In this document: one piece after another, positions 1-12,800 of the stretch
Position numbering within the stretch: the first letter of the stretch is position 1
How the letters are laid out: each line of letters starts with the position of its first letter
Assembly (NCBI GenBank): GCA_010094045.1
Contig: ML986591.1
Span: 141,965 to 205,964 of the forward strand
Length of the DNA: 64,000 bases
Origin: Lojkania enalia
Lineage: Eukaryota > Ascomycota > Dothideomycetes > Pleosporales
Reading direction: 5' to 3'
Made by a program: the position numbers and the translations under genes
Notes under the pieces: model-generated
Databases searched by the model: none
The model's input: only the letters and a program-made list of their open reading frames with translations
Told to the model about the DNA's origin: nothing

Positions 1-1810
1 CGTCCCCACCGACCTCCAGTTTTCCTCACCCGACTTTTAGCTCGCCCACCCAAACCCGCACGACCGGAACCCGTAGCGCCAATGTCTGAGCAAACAGGAA
101 ATTGTTTTGGAAGATTAGTGATGATTGGCGTAGTAGGAGGGCTTCGAAGGAAAAATGTGGACTCAATGAGAAAGCGGTGTTGGCGGGAGAGCGGATAGAT
201 CGATGATCTGACATCTGCCATGTGCGACGGGCCGTAGGAGACGTGCAGAACGGGCTCGGAAGGGAATGAATTCGCGTCCCTTGGAGCCATATTCGATTCG
301 TGATATAGCTCTTAGACTCGGGGATACTAACCGTGCCTCTTTAACGAATTTGTAAGCTGTCTTTTCATATGCTGCAGTGACTTGTCGCGGGATCTAGAAA
401 CACAAACCCGAGTACTATCAATTACTTTCTAGTAGATGCTTAATGGAGGAACAAAGAATAACTAAACGCTCCAAGTATTTTGAAGCAGGGAAGTAGGAAG
501 CCAGAGAAAGTTGACCCTCAGCGATAGCGACACGCAACCACACCACCCGGCTCAACCACAATCCCAGCCATCAACGTCGTACTTGGGCCTCAACGTCCAC
601 GCCTCCACGCACCACTCAACCAGCCACCCTACACTCCCGAATCTTGCTCCCCATCAGCAAGCCGTACACCCCTCCACCCCTCCCCGCCTTCGCAACAACC
701 CGGATTATCGACCGCGCGTGCACCTGCATATACGAAAACCACGGGACCGGGGCGGAGGAACCGAGACGGCGTACGGCAGCAACGGCTCGTTTCGAATAGC
801 GAGGTGGGGTTGTCGGGAATTTATGGGGTGGGTTTGGTGTTTGGGAGGGTGGTTTGGAGGGGTTAGGTGTAATGGGGGAAGAGTGCCAGCCAATAGTATG
901 GGCGGGTGGGTTCTAGGTGAGACATCTGGTCAGGTGACACGTCGAGCCAGCGGATGCAAGGCGAGGCAGCTAGCTACACCGTCTACGCTGCAGGGTCGCA
1001 GACACAGATTAGCTTGATTAGGCGGACGCTCACATGATCAAAAGTCATATGGTCTGGCGTACTCTAGAGAAGGCTGGATTACAAGGGACATACAGGCCGT
1101 TACAACCCCATTCGAACGGACTCACAAGCCACTTTGTGCGGCTGTACAGCTGCTATCATCGACAGGTAGAAAAAGACAGTTGAGCCATATGGGCTCGGTA
1201 TCCAAAACTCCCCAGCCACACTCAACGCCAAATGAAGAAGAAAACCAAGGAGAAACCCGCTCATGCCCCCCAGCTCTTAGACCCATGAACCCCATCCTTG
1301 GACCCATATATATCCGCTGCCACTCGGCAAATCACCATCTGCTATTCATAGACCGAGACCAGGCCGGCGAATAACCGGATGGAGAATGGGAGGGCTTGCA
1401 GCTCGACGAAACATATACCCATATGAACACGTGCAGTTCGCCAGTCGATCGGTAACTACATAAGCGCCTTGCAGCGGCCCGCACCGAGGAAGCTTGTCAG
1501 GGAAAGGGGAAAAAGCAAGTTGGCGCGGGTGATGTGCTGGCGCCGAACGCCGTCGCTAAAGCGGCGATGCGGAACGGTAGCGGAGCGGAAAGCCAAGTGG
1601 AGTGGAGCCCCTAACGACTGCAAGGAGCCCAGAATGAAGTCCTGTTTAGGAAATGGAATCGAGTATGGCGGAGAAATTTGGTACTTAAACTTATTCAGAC
1701 AAGTTGGAAATCGAAAATTTTATGATGCCAAGATTTTTTGGAGTGAGAACTGAAAGGTGTATAGAAACTCATCCACAGTGCTAAAACGGGGAAATTGACA
1801 GGTGACTAGT
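1..1810. other. Intergenic, no supportable gene
   Basis: Short open frames exist on both strands, but they start at non-ATG codons or are rich in His, Pro and Arg, show no recognisable motif, and have no convincing splice pattern linking them. I see no gene here. The right end is the 3' flank of the minus-strand KxDL gene. Confidence 0.5.
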
Positions 1811-2491
1811 TTAGTAGTCGACTGGGGCGGGGTATCGATTTTGAGCAGACTTGTACTCTGCAGGATATTTGCGAGCTGCTCGCTCGTTGAGCGCACTGTT
1901 GGTTGGATTCGTCAGCATATGTGATTGGGTGCCATCTTTGAGGATACTCACTCTACTCGCTTCTGCGTCCATTGTAGATCTTTCTGCACCTCCTTTGCGG
2001 CTCTCATGCCATCTGCAAAGTTCGCGCGTGCTCCCGCTAGTCGCCGCTGAGCCAGAGCTTGGAGCTCGAGCAATTCGCGGTGCTTGGCGTTGAGTTCACC
2101 AGATCTGCTCACTGTTAATTTTCACGGACTCTGTGCGCTCGACGATCTTGCCTAGTACAATGTGCACTTACGTTTGGGCTTGTTTTGCAAGGCTGCGATC
2201 CAAAGGCACCGGATCGAATGCACCGTGGAGACGGTCGCCCATGTAGTCAAGTAGATCCACTCCGGTATTCGTTCCGCTAGAGTCGTATTCGCTTGCACTT
2301 CCAGCATAGCTGCTAGAGGTTGCAGACGGCTCATATGAAGCGCCGCCGGACGTAGTAACACTTTCTGCTTGGGGCGGTGATACTGACACGCGTCCGTAGC
2401 CGTGATGCGCTGGTGTTGGATAGTAGCCAGGCTTCTGCGGCATGGTGATAGGCATTGGAGCCGATGGGTAGTAAGCATGTGCAGTAGACAT
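1811..2491 (-). CDS. KXD1: KxDL-domain protein, BLOC-1 subunit homologue
   Basis: Three exons: 2491-2172, 2104-1952 and 1895-1811, giving 185 residues. The first 75 or so residues are low-complexity Tyr/Pro/Ser-rich. The rest is a KxDL-like helical region that begins near LDYMGDRLHGAFDP, continues through ELNAKHRELLEL and AAKEVQKDLQWTQKRV, and closes with AARKYPAEY, the usual end of KxDL domains. KXD1 proteins belong to BLOC-1-like complexes on endosomes or vacuoles and act in membrane traffic. Splice sites are GTAAGT/CAG and GTGAGT/CAG, and the frame is kept across both. I start at 2491 (MSTAHAYY) because the upstream frame lacks a better ATG context. The family call is from motif memory; the gene structure is strong. 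Confidence 0.75.
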
Positions 2492-4640
2492 GATGGCGAG
2501 AATGTTAAGGTTGTGATACGAATTGAGGGGGATCAAAGCGACGATAGTGTGGTTGGACTAAATGTGAACGGGATGAGGAGTGGAAGAGACTAGTGACTAA
2601 TGGTGATTGATCTTCTGTGGACAATGTCGTAAGTATGCCCAAGTAAGTATATCTGCAATTGCAAATAGTTGAAGGAAAGGAATTCAGAAGAGAAGTCATT
2701 TTGACTGAATCAAGACGGCCTTTTATACCTTTGACGGCCGAACAGGGCAAGCCTCACTGTCAACGGGGGGATGCCTCTGACTCCTTCATCCCGTCTCCTG
2801 CTTGCAACCCCGCTCAGGCAATGATAAAGCTGCATAGTCCTACGTCCACTGAAACCGTTTCCCGTCTGACCCGAAGCTGGCAAGTTTCGTTTAGACTGGC
2901 CTGGAAGAATCCCCCAGGCCGTAGGCGGCGGCAGCCGATCCACGATGCCTCGCGGGATACGGTCACCGGATGGACCAATTGGTCAGTGGCAAATGAGAAG
3001 AGGCCTTCAGACCCAGCTCGTATCGGCAGTAGGGAGTAGCGGAGCGAGATTGGCGCTGGATCGCGGAGAGAAGGATATCCAGAGGAGCGCCGTTGATAGA
3101 CCGACGGTAGTGTAATGGTAAAGGCAGCGAGACATGGTAAGCGCAGCAGACGCGGACCCCAGCGCCACTGCAAAAGCAGCGCCGGCGGATGCTGTAGGTG
3201 CATGGGTAGTATGCCTGACAGGCAGCTAAGTGTTGTCAAAGTTGATGCGTTGGCTCGACAGCGCGCCAACGCCTTTGAACATGCAATCTGGAAAAGGCAT
3301 GTGGAGGAGCATGACGCTCAGTCTGGGCGCTGCAGACAAGTGGCGGCATATTTTGGCAAAAGATAGAGCAAATAATGCATGCAGGGCGTGCAGCGTCCTG
3401 GGAGAATGGGTAGAGCAGGCCGTCAGATCCCCAGCTGTGGCAGTAGTGTGAAGAGAGGACGTCGAGGAAATTTGTCGTGGGGCGTCGTCGGGCCGGGAGA
3501 GCTGCGCAGAGCTGGTGCCCCTCGCACAACACCATACCTACCCCTCCACCATCCACCATGCGTCATCCTCACAGGCCGCCCTGGAGGTCAAGGGGGTCCC
3601 CATGGCGGTGCAGATTGGCCGCCATCGCGGGCACGGCGCCCCGGACAGCGGGCGGATCCATCGACGACTTGGCGCTTGATGCCCTACCGACGGCGCCCAT
3701 CCCTGCACCGTACATACAACCTCGCACGACCGACGCCTGTACGTCCGCCTCGGGGAGGCATCGCCATGGCATGGCTAGCAATCGCAGCAGACCAGCAGCC
3801 GACTAGCAGCACGCCCACTGGCCTAGTGGCGGTGAGGGCCTCGCCGTCAGTTCCCCATGTGACCTTCCATGTGAGCCCTGGAGAGCATCCAGCGCAGAGG
3901 CCCCTAACGTTACGCCGGGACCGTCTATCTCCTGCTGTCCGCCCCGACAGTAGCCTCCATACCGGATAGCCGTATCTCTTTGTTCCAAGCCGCTCCAGTG
4001 GCACGCGTTTGACCCTGCAGTTTGCCATTGCCCACCCGAGAAGATGACGCTCTGAGACGTACCCGGCGAAGCCGTCCGTCAAGCTGATCCGAGAGGCGGG
4101 AATTATGTGCAGCACCGTTGCGTCGACATCATTAATGATTTTCGCGCCGGTCCGCTGTGGCACGCCAGTCAAGCCTCTGCCATGTGAATTGCGCGTGGTG
4201 GACGCAAGACAGCCTTGTTGCACAGTAAATCCGAGCTGTAGGACTCAGCCATTCCTACATGCAGCCTGGATTCGCTGCCGGAAAGGTTAGAGGCTATGAC
4301 CAATCGAAATGCAGCCCATAAAGAGCCGTGACACTATGTTAGGGTCCAATTCCTCCTTCAGGGGGGATCATGCTCAGGGTCCCTTCTGAACAATCGATAT
4401 GCAGTACTCTCTCAAGGGTCCTAATTGAAAACGGCTGGATTGCGTGGACACAAGGGTCCAGTTTCAGGAGGGCTCTCGCTATTGAGTCCCTCCAGGGTAA
4501 ACACGTTAAGGTAGAGTATAGATACATGCACTAAATCTACTACGGAGGTCAACAGGCTATTCGAGGCCATTTTACTACTCTAGGAGTACTGTCTATTTAT
4601 GATTTTAATTCCTGATTCAACATCCATCAACTTACTGTCC
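2492..4640. other. Intergenic between KXD1 and SEC18
   Basis: About 2.1 kb holding the KXD1 promoter (right of 2491) and the SEC18 3' flank. Open frames up to 196 codons at 3379-3969 are Arg/Pro/Gly-rich with overlapping frames on both strands, so I do not regard them as genes. The only structure I see is the AGGGTCC repeat at 4341-4500. Confidence 0.5.
4341..4500. repeat. Degenerate tandem repeat with AGGGTCC core
   Basis: AGGGTCC occurs at 4341, 4376, 4415 and 4453, and a weaker AGGGTAA at 4494. Spacings are 35, 39, 38 and 41 nt. Sequence between the cores is poorly conserved, so this is either an eroded minisatellite or a cluster of similar protein-binding sites in the SEC18 3' flank. Confidence 0.4.
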
Positions 4641-7255
4641 TCATGAATATTCAGCCCTATTGGCTGCAATTGCCCGGGACATCACTCTGGCGAACCGTCC
4701 AGGCATATCCTGGTCCTGCTTGGCCGTTTCTATGCCTGTTAATATCTTCTTAATGCCCACACCTATCTCTGAGCTGCCTGTAATCTCCTGTATCTCCCGG
4801 ATGGCCCGATCCTGATCCCGATCCGAGAATGCCTGTGAGTACTGTAATACCTTTGCGAGCTCCGCCTGTGTGTTGACGTTTGGCACAGCAATCTCGGCGT
4901 CGAATCGACTAAATAGATCGAGCTGGGTTAGAACCGACCGCGCGGTTGTTGTAGCAAAAATCAATAATTTCCGGTCCTGGGCTGCTTAACTTATTTCATG
5001 CATACAACGGGTGCGACATACCTTTGGTGGCTGCTTCTCTAGCAGAACTTTCAATGCAACTAGTACTGAGTTGCTGAAGCGAGGTCCAATAGGAACCCAA
5101 TCAACAAGCATTTCGATGTTGTCGATTACGATGACGCTAAGTGGACTCTTGTAAGCATCCCTGAACGTTTTGTCAAGCTGTTGGACTTTCTGCATCTCGC
5201 TAAATCCAACCATATCTTCCGGTGACACAAGTTTAATGAAAGGAAATCCTGAATCGATGGCCATTTTCGCTGCGAGCGCTGTTTTGCCGCTGCCTGGGGG
5301 GCCATGCAGGGCAACGGACAGTACGGGCGTGGAGCCTGGCTTCCTAACCTGGTTTATGTAGAGCCGTCCCTCCTCCAGGATATCTTGTATGAAGGGAGAA
5401 AAGTCAATAATGTCGCCGCGGATGCGCTTTTCAAGTTCTTCTTCAGCAACGCCGAAGAGTGGCTTGACCTCATCGAGGGCGTTCAAAAAGTCTTGACGAT
5501 TGACCTTCATGTTTTCCACGTCCTGATTGATCGCCGCCATTGTCCCCACCTTGATGTGGCGGCTGAAAGCGAATGACGAGGCCGCTTTGACAAGGCCGCT
5601 AATTTCCGCACCAGAAAAGTTTTTGGTCATTTTTGCAAGTTCATTAATATTGACATCGCTGTCAATGACGTTGTTGGCCCGCATTTTCGTGGTGTGGATC
5701 TTGAGGATTTGAGCTCGCCCGGACTCGTCAGGTAGAGATATCTCCATGTGAACTTCAAGGCGTCCTGCTCGGAGGAGCGCCTCATCGATCATATCCATAC
5801 GGTTGGTCATGCCGATTAGTAGGATGTTATTTAGCTGGTCAACACCATCAAGTTTAGATAGCAGCTGGTTAACGACACTGTCGCCGACGCCGGTTCCGCC
5901 ACCACTTGAGCCTCTCTGCTTGCAAACAGCGTCGAGCTCGTCGAAGATGATAATGTGGAGCCCACTCTCGTCACCTTTCTCTTTATATTCCTTTTCTGCA
6001 TCTGCGAAGAGCTTACGGATATTTTCTTCTGACTGGCCGACATATTTGTTGAGCACCTCAGGGCCATTGATAACCTTTGGCTCTCTTGCATTTAGCATCT
6101 TACCAATCTGTCGCGCGATCAAAGTTTTACCAGTTCCTGGCGGGCCGTACAAAAGAATACCTCGAACGTGCTGGATACCAAGCTTGTCCACAAGGCCCGG
6201 GGGAAAGATGCGGGAGGCGAAGGCTCTTCGGAAAATGGCGCTGAATTCAGTATCCAAGCCACCGATACCCATATCCTCGAATTTAAAGCCTGGCTGAACG
6301 ATAGAGTTGGCGGCTGGCCTTCGATTGGATGCCTTCAGTTTGATGTCTGACCTAGCATCCTTGAAGAAGTCGACTTGTGTGTGCCTTGTGAGGATGCCTC
6401 GCGCTCTAGGATCTGTGATTGAAGCAGCGGATGCGTCAGATTTCTCCATCGAGAGATCCACCAATTCGACAGTCCGTATTGACATCCTGAGGAAGACATT
6501 CTTAATGTCCATCAGAAGTTGTTGACCAGGCGCAAGCATTTGGTCTTCGAAGTTCTAGCACATGTTAGATATGCAAATAGAGAATATACGTGTGATATTT
6601 ACACACCTTCTTGAACTGGCTTGCGAGTTCGTCCTGATCATAGGGTGTTTCCGTTGTCTTTCTGCTGGCAAATCCAACCTCAACTTCGACCGATCCCAGA
6701 TAGCACCGCCCACCTTGACTGAATGGGTCGTAGGCTTCAACCGTTACAATATCTTGCGGACCCAGTGTTATGCCAGCCCAAGTTCTTTGAGCATCTGTAA
6801 GCCCAATCTCTCCAGGCCTACATCCTTCTGTTGGTTGTGCCGACAGCACATAATTGCCGTTTACAAGAATGTACTGAGCCGAGCCGTCGCGGGAGGGTGG
6901 AAAGTCATGAGGCGATACAGCGACCCTAAAGAATATTAGTGGAGGCCAAATTTGGTCAGGGCGAGGACACTTACAGGTTACCGAATGCAAAAGCGTTTCC
7001 TCCGGGACTCTTAATAGGCCGCAGTTGCAACGCCTGTCCTCCGCCTCTTGAGCCGCTGGGCGGACCCCGCGCAGGCATTCGCTGACCACCTGTACCTGGG
7101 CCATACCCTGGTGGCGGCTGATCGTACCCTCCCATGCGAGCATCGTAGCCAGACTGCTGTGGAGGAGGCTGTAGTGGAGTGCGGCCGTAACCATCGTTGC
7201 GCGGAGGTCGCGGGGAGCTTCCAGGCAGCCCTGGCATTCGGTCTCGGTTGAACAT
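4641..7255 (-). CDS. SEC18: Sec18/NSF vesicular-fusion AAA+ ATPase
   Basis: Four exons (7255-6975, 6925-6607, 6554-5022, 4976-4641) encode 822 residues, normal for NSF. This hexameric ATPase disassembles SNARE complexes with alpha-SNAP after membrane fusion. Order: a Gly/Pro/Gln-rich N-terminal tail of about 85 residues, the NSF N domain, then D1 with Walker A GPPGTGKT (Lys343) and Walker B IIIFDELDA, then D2 with Walker A GPPGSGKT (Lys624) and VIVIDNIE followed by DWVPIGPRFSN, which is diagnostic for Sec18/NSF. All splice sites are GT-AG and the junctions restore conserved sequence, for example QPPK joined to DRKLLIFATT. The start is the first ATG of exon 1. The Pro/Gly-rich extension before the N domain is longer than I would expect in animal NSF. 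Confidence 0.97.
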
Positions 7256-7950
7256 GGTTTTGTTAAGTTTGTGGCTCTGAAGGGGCTCTAAAGGGTTTAT
7301 ATAATAGTAGAGAAGTAGCCACAGTTTCTCAACCAAGGCAACAGTAATTCGCCAACTGTCGCGGAAAGGTGTATTGGTGTCGGAGGCAATATGCACGGAC
7401 CAAGCTTGACGATGCGGGTGGATGTGAAGCGGACCAACCTAGTGGAATAAAAATTCTATAAATTTGCTCTGGGTCTTATCATACACCGAAGGGAGCATAT
7501 GTAGGCTTTCAGGTTAAAATATACTATCGTGAGAATGTGAGGAAGCTGCTGTGTCAAAGCTGTTTCTAATTCAGCTCTAGAGTGCACGGACCTTGTGTGG
7601 ATGACGTGCCTAACATTGGGCAGGTTTCTGCTAGAACCACCGCCACTTTACCATGGACCATCTCACACAGAAATATACTGTACAATGTTGAACTTAACAA
7701 TGCCTCCCTAGCGAGCAGAGTTTGTTTTCAACGCTCTTTAAGCCTAGTTTAAGTATCGAGCAAGACACACGTTAAGTTCACGTAGCAATAGACATATCAT
7801 CTAAAACGTAATTTGATATGAAGCCGTGGATTTGATGCTATTTCTAGCTACATAGGCCCCTTTTGAGGGTATGGAGGCTGGGTGACATAGGCTCTATTTT
7901 TTGATAACGTCTGTACATTCTACTTAAGCTCCAACATAATATCGCGTAAA
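7256..7950. other. Intergenic, SEC18 promoter side
   Basis: About 700 nt between two minus-strand genes, holding the SEC18 5' region and the 3' flank of the 2H-phosphoesterase gene. AT-rich; no open frame or repeat that I can support. Confidence 0.5.
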
Positions 7951-9033
7951 TCAGAAACCCTTTCCGAGATGAACCTCGTTGCCGCCGCCGTACCAAAGGG
8001 TTCCCATCTTACAATGAAGCCCCTTTTCTTCTCCAACGATCCATTCTCCTCCGTCTGGAATACTTCCATCATTGAATTGGGGCCAGTATTCGCGCTCGAG
8101 CCATTTATTGATTTCCTCAATCTTCTCTACGAAAGCTTTCACTATTCGTTGGTCATATTTGCCCGCTTCATCCTTAAAGTCCTTCGGGGCAATGAACCGT
8201 CCAATGGTTAGGTGACTAGAGGGAACGACATAACGAGACTCTACTTTGACTCCAGTTTCTCGGCATATGTTGTACAGGTCCCGACGGAGATGGTGGTAGG
8301 TATACCTGTCGTCTTCTAGAGTCCTTCCGTTGTGCAGGCCTTCTCCAGCGGCTGGTACAAAGCTCAAAGCAATTGCGGATGCATCGAACCCGACCGAGGG
8401 CTTGATCAGACGAGCACGATGATCAAAGGTATAGTCTGTGATAGATGGGATCTTGGGTCGCATGACATCGACCAGATGTTCGATTTCTTCGGCCTTCTTA
8501 GAGTGGGTGATCTCAAGGGCAGTAAGGTGCAAACAATCTTGAGGCATGAGCCAGAGGTCTGTTTCGGTTTAGATCTCGATTGATTAGGACCCGGATACCT
8601 GACGCTTACTTGGAGTAATTGTACATAGTTCCTGTTGCACGTGGTGAATCAAATCCTTAACTTTTTGGGTTGGCCTGGCCCAGAAGACTAGGCAATGCCT
8701 TGGGTCAACATATCCGGGCTCAATAGTTGGATTAGATAGTCGAAGAAGAATTGGGTCGATACTAACACCTGGAAAGTTCTCGTCGAGCATCTTCGCCTTC
8801 TGCTGAGAATTACGCGTCGTACGATGAGTATTATACTTAGTCTGAATTTCATACTGTAACTCTACATTAGATCCATTAATGAAGTCGCAATTTGAATGCT
8901 AACATACCATATCATTATTGCAGGCAGCTATTAAAGCATCATAAGGGTTCTCGAAAGCTGTAGTTGGAATTCCACTCAAGTCCTCAAAGGTATTACTTGT
9001 GTGTACCGGCAATGGTGTGTCTTCGACGGTCAT
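7951..9033 (-). CDS. 2H-phosphoesterase superfamily protein
   Basis: Three exons (9033-8908, 8853-8610, 8558-7951) give 325 residues. Two short His-x-Thr elements, HLTALE and HLTIGRF, lie about 135 residues apart; that pair is the active-site signature of the 2H superfamily (RNA ligase/cyclic phosphodiesterase fold), whose members hydrolyse 2',3'-cyclic phosphates or related bonds. Fungal proteins of this type are usually annotated only by fold, and the substrate is unknown. The N-terminal 65 residues have no recognisable motif. Splice sites are GTATGT/CAG and GTAAGC/CAG, and the second junction restores TPNLWLMPQD. The gene is divergent from the DNMT5 gene across a 772-nt gap, so the two may share promoter elements; that is inference. 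Confidence 0.75.
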
Positions 9034-9805
9034 GATTGATGAATTGGAAAGCCGTCAAGGAGTAATTTGTGAGCTCCAGACTTTCGCGGCTACTTGTAGG
9101 CACTTATGGGATTTGTTGATGGTCTAGTTCTAGCAACAATGTTTAACGCAACTGGTTTCTCAGAAGGCGCTTTTCCGGATACGGTACTCCACCCGGGGTC
9201 AATGGCAGCATCCAATTACCTCATCACGTGCTCGCTCGCTAGGTGGACCCCGAGCATTGAAGTTCAGCTTCATGCCCAAATCAATAGGCAATATATTCCT
9301 AGAGCCAGCCTCCTACCGCGGACTCCACTTCTCGCATGACCGCATGCACTAAGTACACGATTCTACAGTTCAATTCTGGAGGTGTCTTGCAAGGTTTCCG
9401 CTCTCACCCCATAAACTACCTCGACGGAAAATACCTTCACCAATTGTTTCTAGTGATATAATGCTATTCATCACTATCTCTAAACTCGCGCCTCAAGGAA
9501 ATATTTAACATTATTTTGTATCATAACGGAACAACTTTGAGACACATTTTTGGCAAACGACCATGGGGTAAAGGATGCGCAGTTGCTAGGTTCCTTGGCA
9601 CGCGTGACCCCGCGGTTGCCTTCTCACTGCACGCGATCCCAGCGCGTTGGCTATCCAATAAACGCCCTGAACAGTCTCCTAGTATTAATTAAGACACAAC
9701 ACAAGCCTTCCTCTCCTACTAATACCTTTACATATTCAGCATCGTTTGGTACCGCTCGTTTCCTAATTTAACCTCTTTGCTTTCTTCTGTCTTATATCAC
9801 AGATC
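9034..9805. other. Divergent promoter interval
   Basis: 772 nt between the 5' ends of the 2H-phosphoesterase gene (minus) and the DNMT5 gene (plus). Pyrimidine-rich stretches precede the DNMT5 start (for example 9766-9795). No convincing coding frame. Confidence 0.5.
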
Positions 9806-12800
9806 ATGCAGCAATTGATAGCAATTTTGAAGCGAAAGCGCCCATCTGCCGATCGTGATTTGAATTTTGCAGAACAAATGCCTCATGAAAACAGCGACTA
9901 TATGACAGGAGTCGCTTTTGGGAACTCCCCGTCCATACGCAGCCCTTTCCAACCGTTGGAGGCAAGAGCAGCCAGGCTTAACTCATCACCTCCAGCAAAA
10001 CGACGACGAGTTTTGAAATGCGTCTCAAGTGAGCTTGTATTTCTCATTCTACTGTTTTCCTGCTCAGCTGACCCATTCTAGTCCCATGCACATCCTCACA
10101 CCCACCAGGCAAAGCCGGGCGGAGGGTACAAAAATGTACTAGTTCCGTATCTATATCCCAGAATATAGAACCTGGTCAAGCCAGACCCATATCGAACATC
10201 AACGTGCATGTACCGGCCTGGAAAAAACTTGGGTTGAAACTGAAGCCCCCAAAGCAAAAGGAACAGAGAGGCTGTGGTGCGACGGATCATTGGAGCCACA
10301 CAGCCGTTGCGTCATATAGAGAGTCGGAAGACGTCTCCATAGCTAGTGTCCAGTCTGCGGTCACGGATGATAGTGCTAGCGAAAAATACCTAGGAACTCG
10401 ATTAAACGGAAGTGATTCGGATACCAGTGTCGAGCTTGTGAAGCTATCTAAGTCCAAGAATACACCCAATATCGATAGTAAACCTCTTGCAGACTTGGTA
10501 CGACCCTTAGTCTCAAAGCCGCAGCGAAAACAGTCCCAGTGCGTATCATACGTGGAGCCAATTCTTGACGATGTATCTAACTTTGAAGCTGGTAGGCATA
10601 GCGAGAATGCTTCCATCGCGTCATATTTTGCGGCCAACGATACGGACAACGATAGTGGAATTGATGCCCAGGACTTAAAAATCAGTGATGGAGAAGTAGC
10701 TGATGAGGAAATGCAGGATGATTTGTCTGATGAAGACGTTGACGTAATCAATCTTGGTTCAAGATCGAAGCCTGTGAAGAAAAAAACATCAAACAGTTCG
10801 AGCAGCCGGCCGAAAGCTGGAAAGGGTATTGATTTGAATCTACCTCCACTCTCCAACATTGAAGACATTTTCTTGGATCTGACCACTAGGGCCCTGGATC
10901 TAGGATTAAGCGATGCTGTTGACGACCTTAAAAACCGCAATATCAACGTCGCGACGATGTGTAGCGGGACAGAATCACCACTGATTGCTATTCAAATGAT
11001 ATCAAAATCTCTAGAGAAGATTGGTAAACCTATGATTTTGGTCAATCACCACTTCAGCGCTGAGATCGACTTGGTGAAGCAAGGCTTCATCGAGAGAAAC
11101 TTCCAGCCCAGGGCACTCTTCAGAGACGTCCGCGAATTCATACCGGAAAACGCAAAGACCGCCACAACGGCTTATGGAGCAGAAGTGCCAATCCCAGAGA
11201 AGCTCGACATATTGATTGCAGGTTTCGTTTGCAAGGACCTGTCGAGACTAAATAATCGACCCAAAGGTCTTGAAGATGAAGGCGAGTCGGGTGACACTTG
11301 GCTTGCGGTACATTCTTATGTGAAAAAATTCCGACCTAGTATTGTTCTTATCGAAAATGTTCAGAATACGCACAAATTCTGGAACGCATTCGAATCGCGC
11401 TGGGAAGGGATCGGATATGCATCTACATGGCTCGTATGCGATACAAAGAACTACTACCTACCCCAAACGCGGAAACGTATGTATATGGTGGCAATTGAGA
11501 AAAGCCTTTATGGTCTAGGTGTAAACGATGCCGTCGACAATTGGAAAAATATGGTGAGGCAATTAAAACGCCAGTGTAGCTGCCCTTTCGACGCTTTCCT
11601 TTCGGAGGATGTCCAAGATTTGTCCCCGTACGGAGCTCGTATTTCAGAAGTGAACTGGGATCTATGCAAGCTCCGATACGATCGCATACGTTCGGATGAG
11701 CGTCTAGGGCTTAAATGTCCAGTAACCCGCTGGAATGAAAATGGTACACCAAGGCCACCCGACTTTGCAAACCGAAAATGGTATCAGTCCCAATCGTCTC
11801 GTGTACATGACGCTATAGATATTGCTTACCTACAGGGTGCCCAAGCCGGCTATGATGCGCTATACAAAATGGCTGTTTGGGATGTATCTCAAAATGTTGA
11901 TCGATTCAAGACCGCCCCAGGAATTCTTCCCTGCATAACACCAAATGGATGTGATTTCGTCAGTAATAGACAGACCGCCTTGGGTGGAAGTGATCTGCTG
12001 GTTCTCCAGGGTATGCCAAAAAGCAAGCTGCTTTTCGCAAAAGAGACTCAGAAAGAGCAGCAAGATTTAGCAGGAAACGCTATGACTACGACAGTCATTG
12101 GCACAGCCATAATTTCGGCTCTGATTTATGGACGGAGCTCTTTTCGAGATCTTGCTTATGAAGCCTCGCCGAGCCCACTTCAGTCAGACCCAAAAACTAA
12201 GCTTGGCGTACCAGCGCGCGTGAAGGATATCGTAGTCCCTTCGGCCAACTTCCAGGAGCTGGATCTTCAGCAATTTATAAAAGATGCTTCGTATAGTTCT
12301 CGGCTATGCAATTGTGAAGGTTCAAGATATGTTGCTAAATCACCAATACGCATATGTCAAACGTGCAAGCATTCGGCTTGCTTGGCTTGCCTAGGCAACC
12401 CGACGCATGAGTACAATGATACGATTTCTGTTGACCTTCGAAAACGGCCAAATCACTTCGAGGAAACATGGCGCCCTCGTCTACCCGCTCAAATAAGGCT
12501 CTACAATTTCCCCGATGGAAAGAATTCCAACGCATTCTCGCATTCTGTAGCGAAACGGATAAGGGAAGTCAATATCAACTCGAGAGACTTTTCTATTACA
12601 AATTTCCAGAGATCAAACAACATGTGGCAGATATCATACGTATCCGCCGATGCTACACTAAAGCTTCTGGTCGGCGAATGCATTCAATGGCAGTTATATA
12701 TTAAATGTCCTTCATTGGAGCTAGGGAATAGTGGGCTGCGGGAGACCCTAAAACAACCACTAGCTCGCGGACTCGTTCAAAACTCTCTTCTTGAGCCAGA

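Noticed and set aside
511..1017. 168-codon plus-strand open frame
   Set aside because: Starts at TTG, is low complexity (His/Pro/Ser/Gly), overlaps an opposite-strand frame and has no motif or splice context.
3379..3969. 196-codon plus-strand open frame
   Set aside because: Non-genic composition (Arg/Pro/Gly), several overlapping long frames on both strands in a GC-rich stretch, no recognisable domain.
3684..4223. 179-codon minus-strand open frame
   Set aside because: Shadow in the same GC-rich intergenic stretch; no family resemblance.
5803..6297. 164-codon plus-strand frame
   Set aside because: Exact shadow of the SEC18 D1 ATPase exon on the minus strand.
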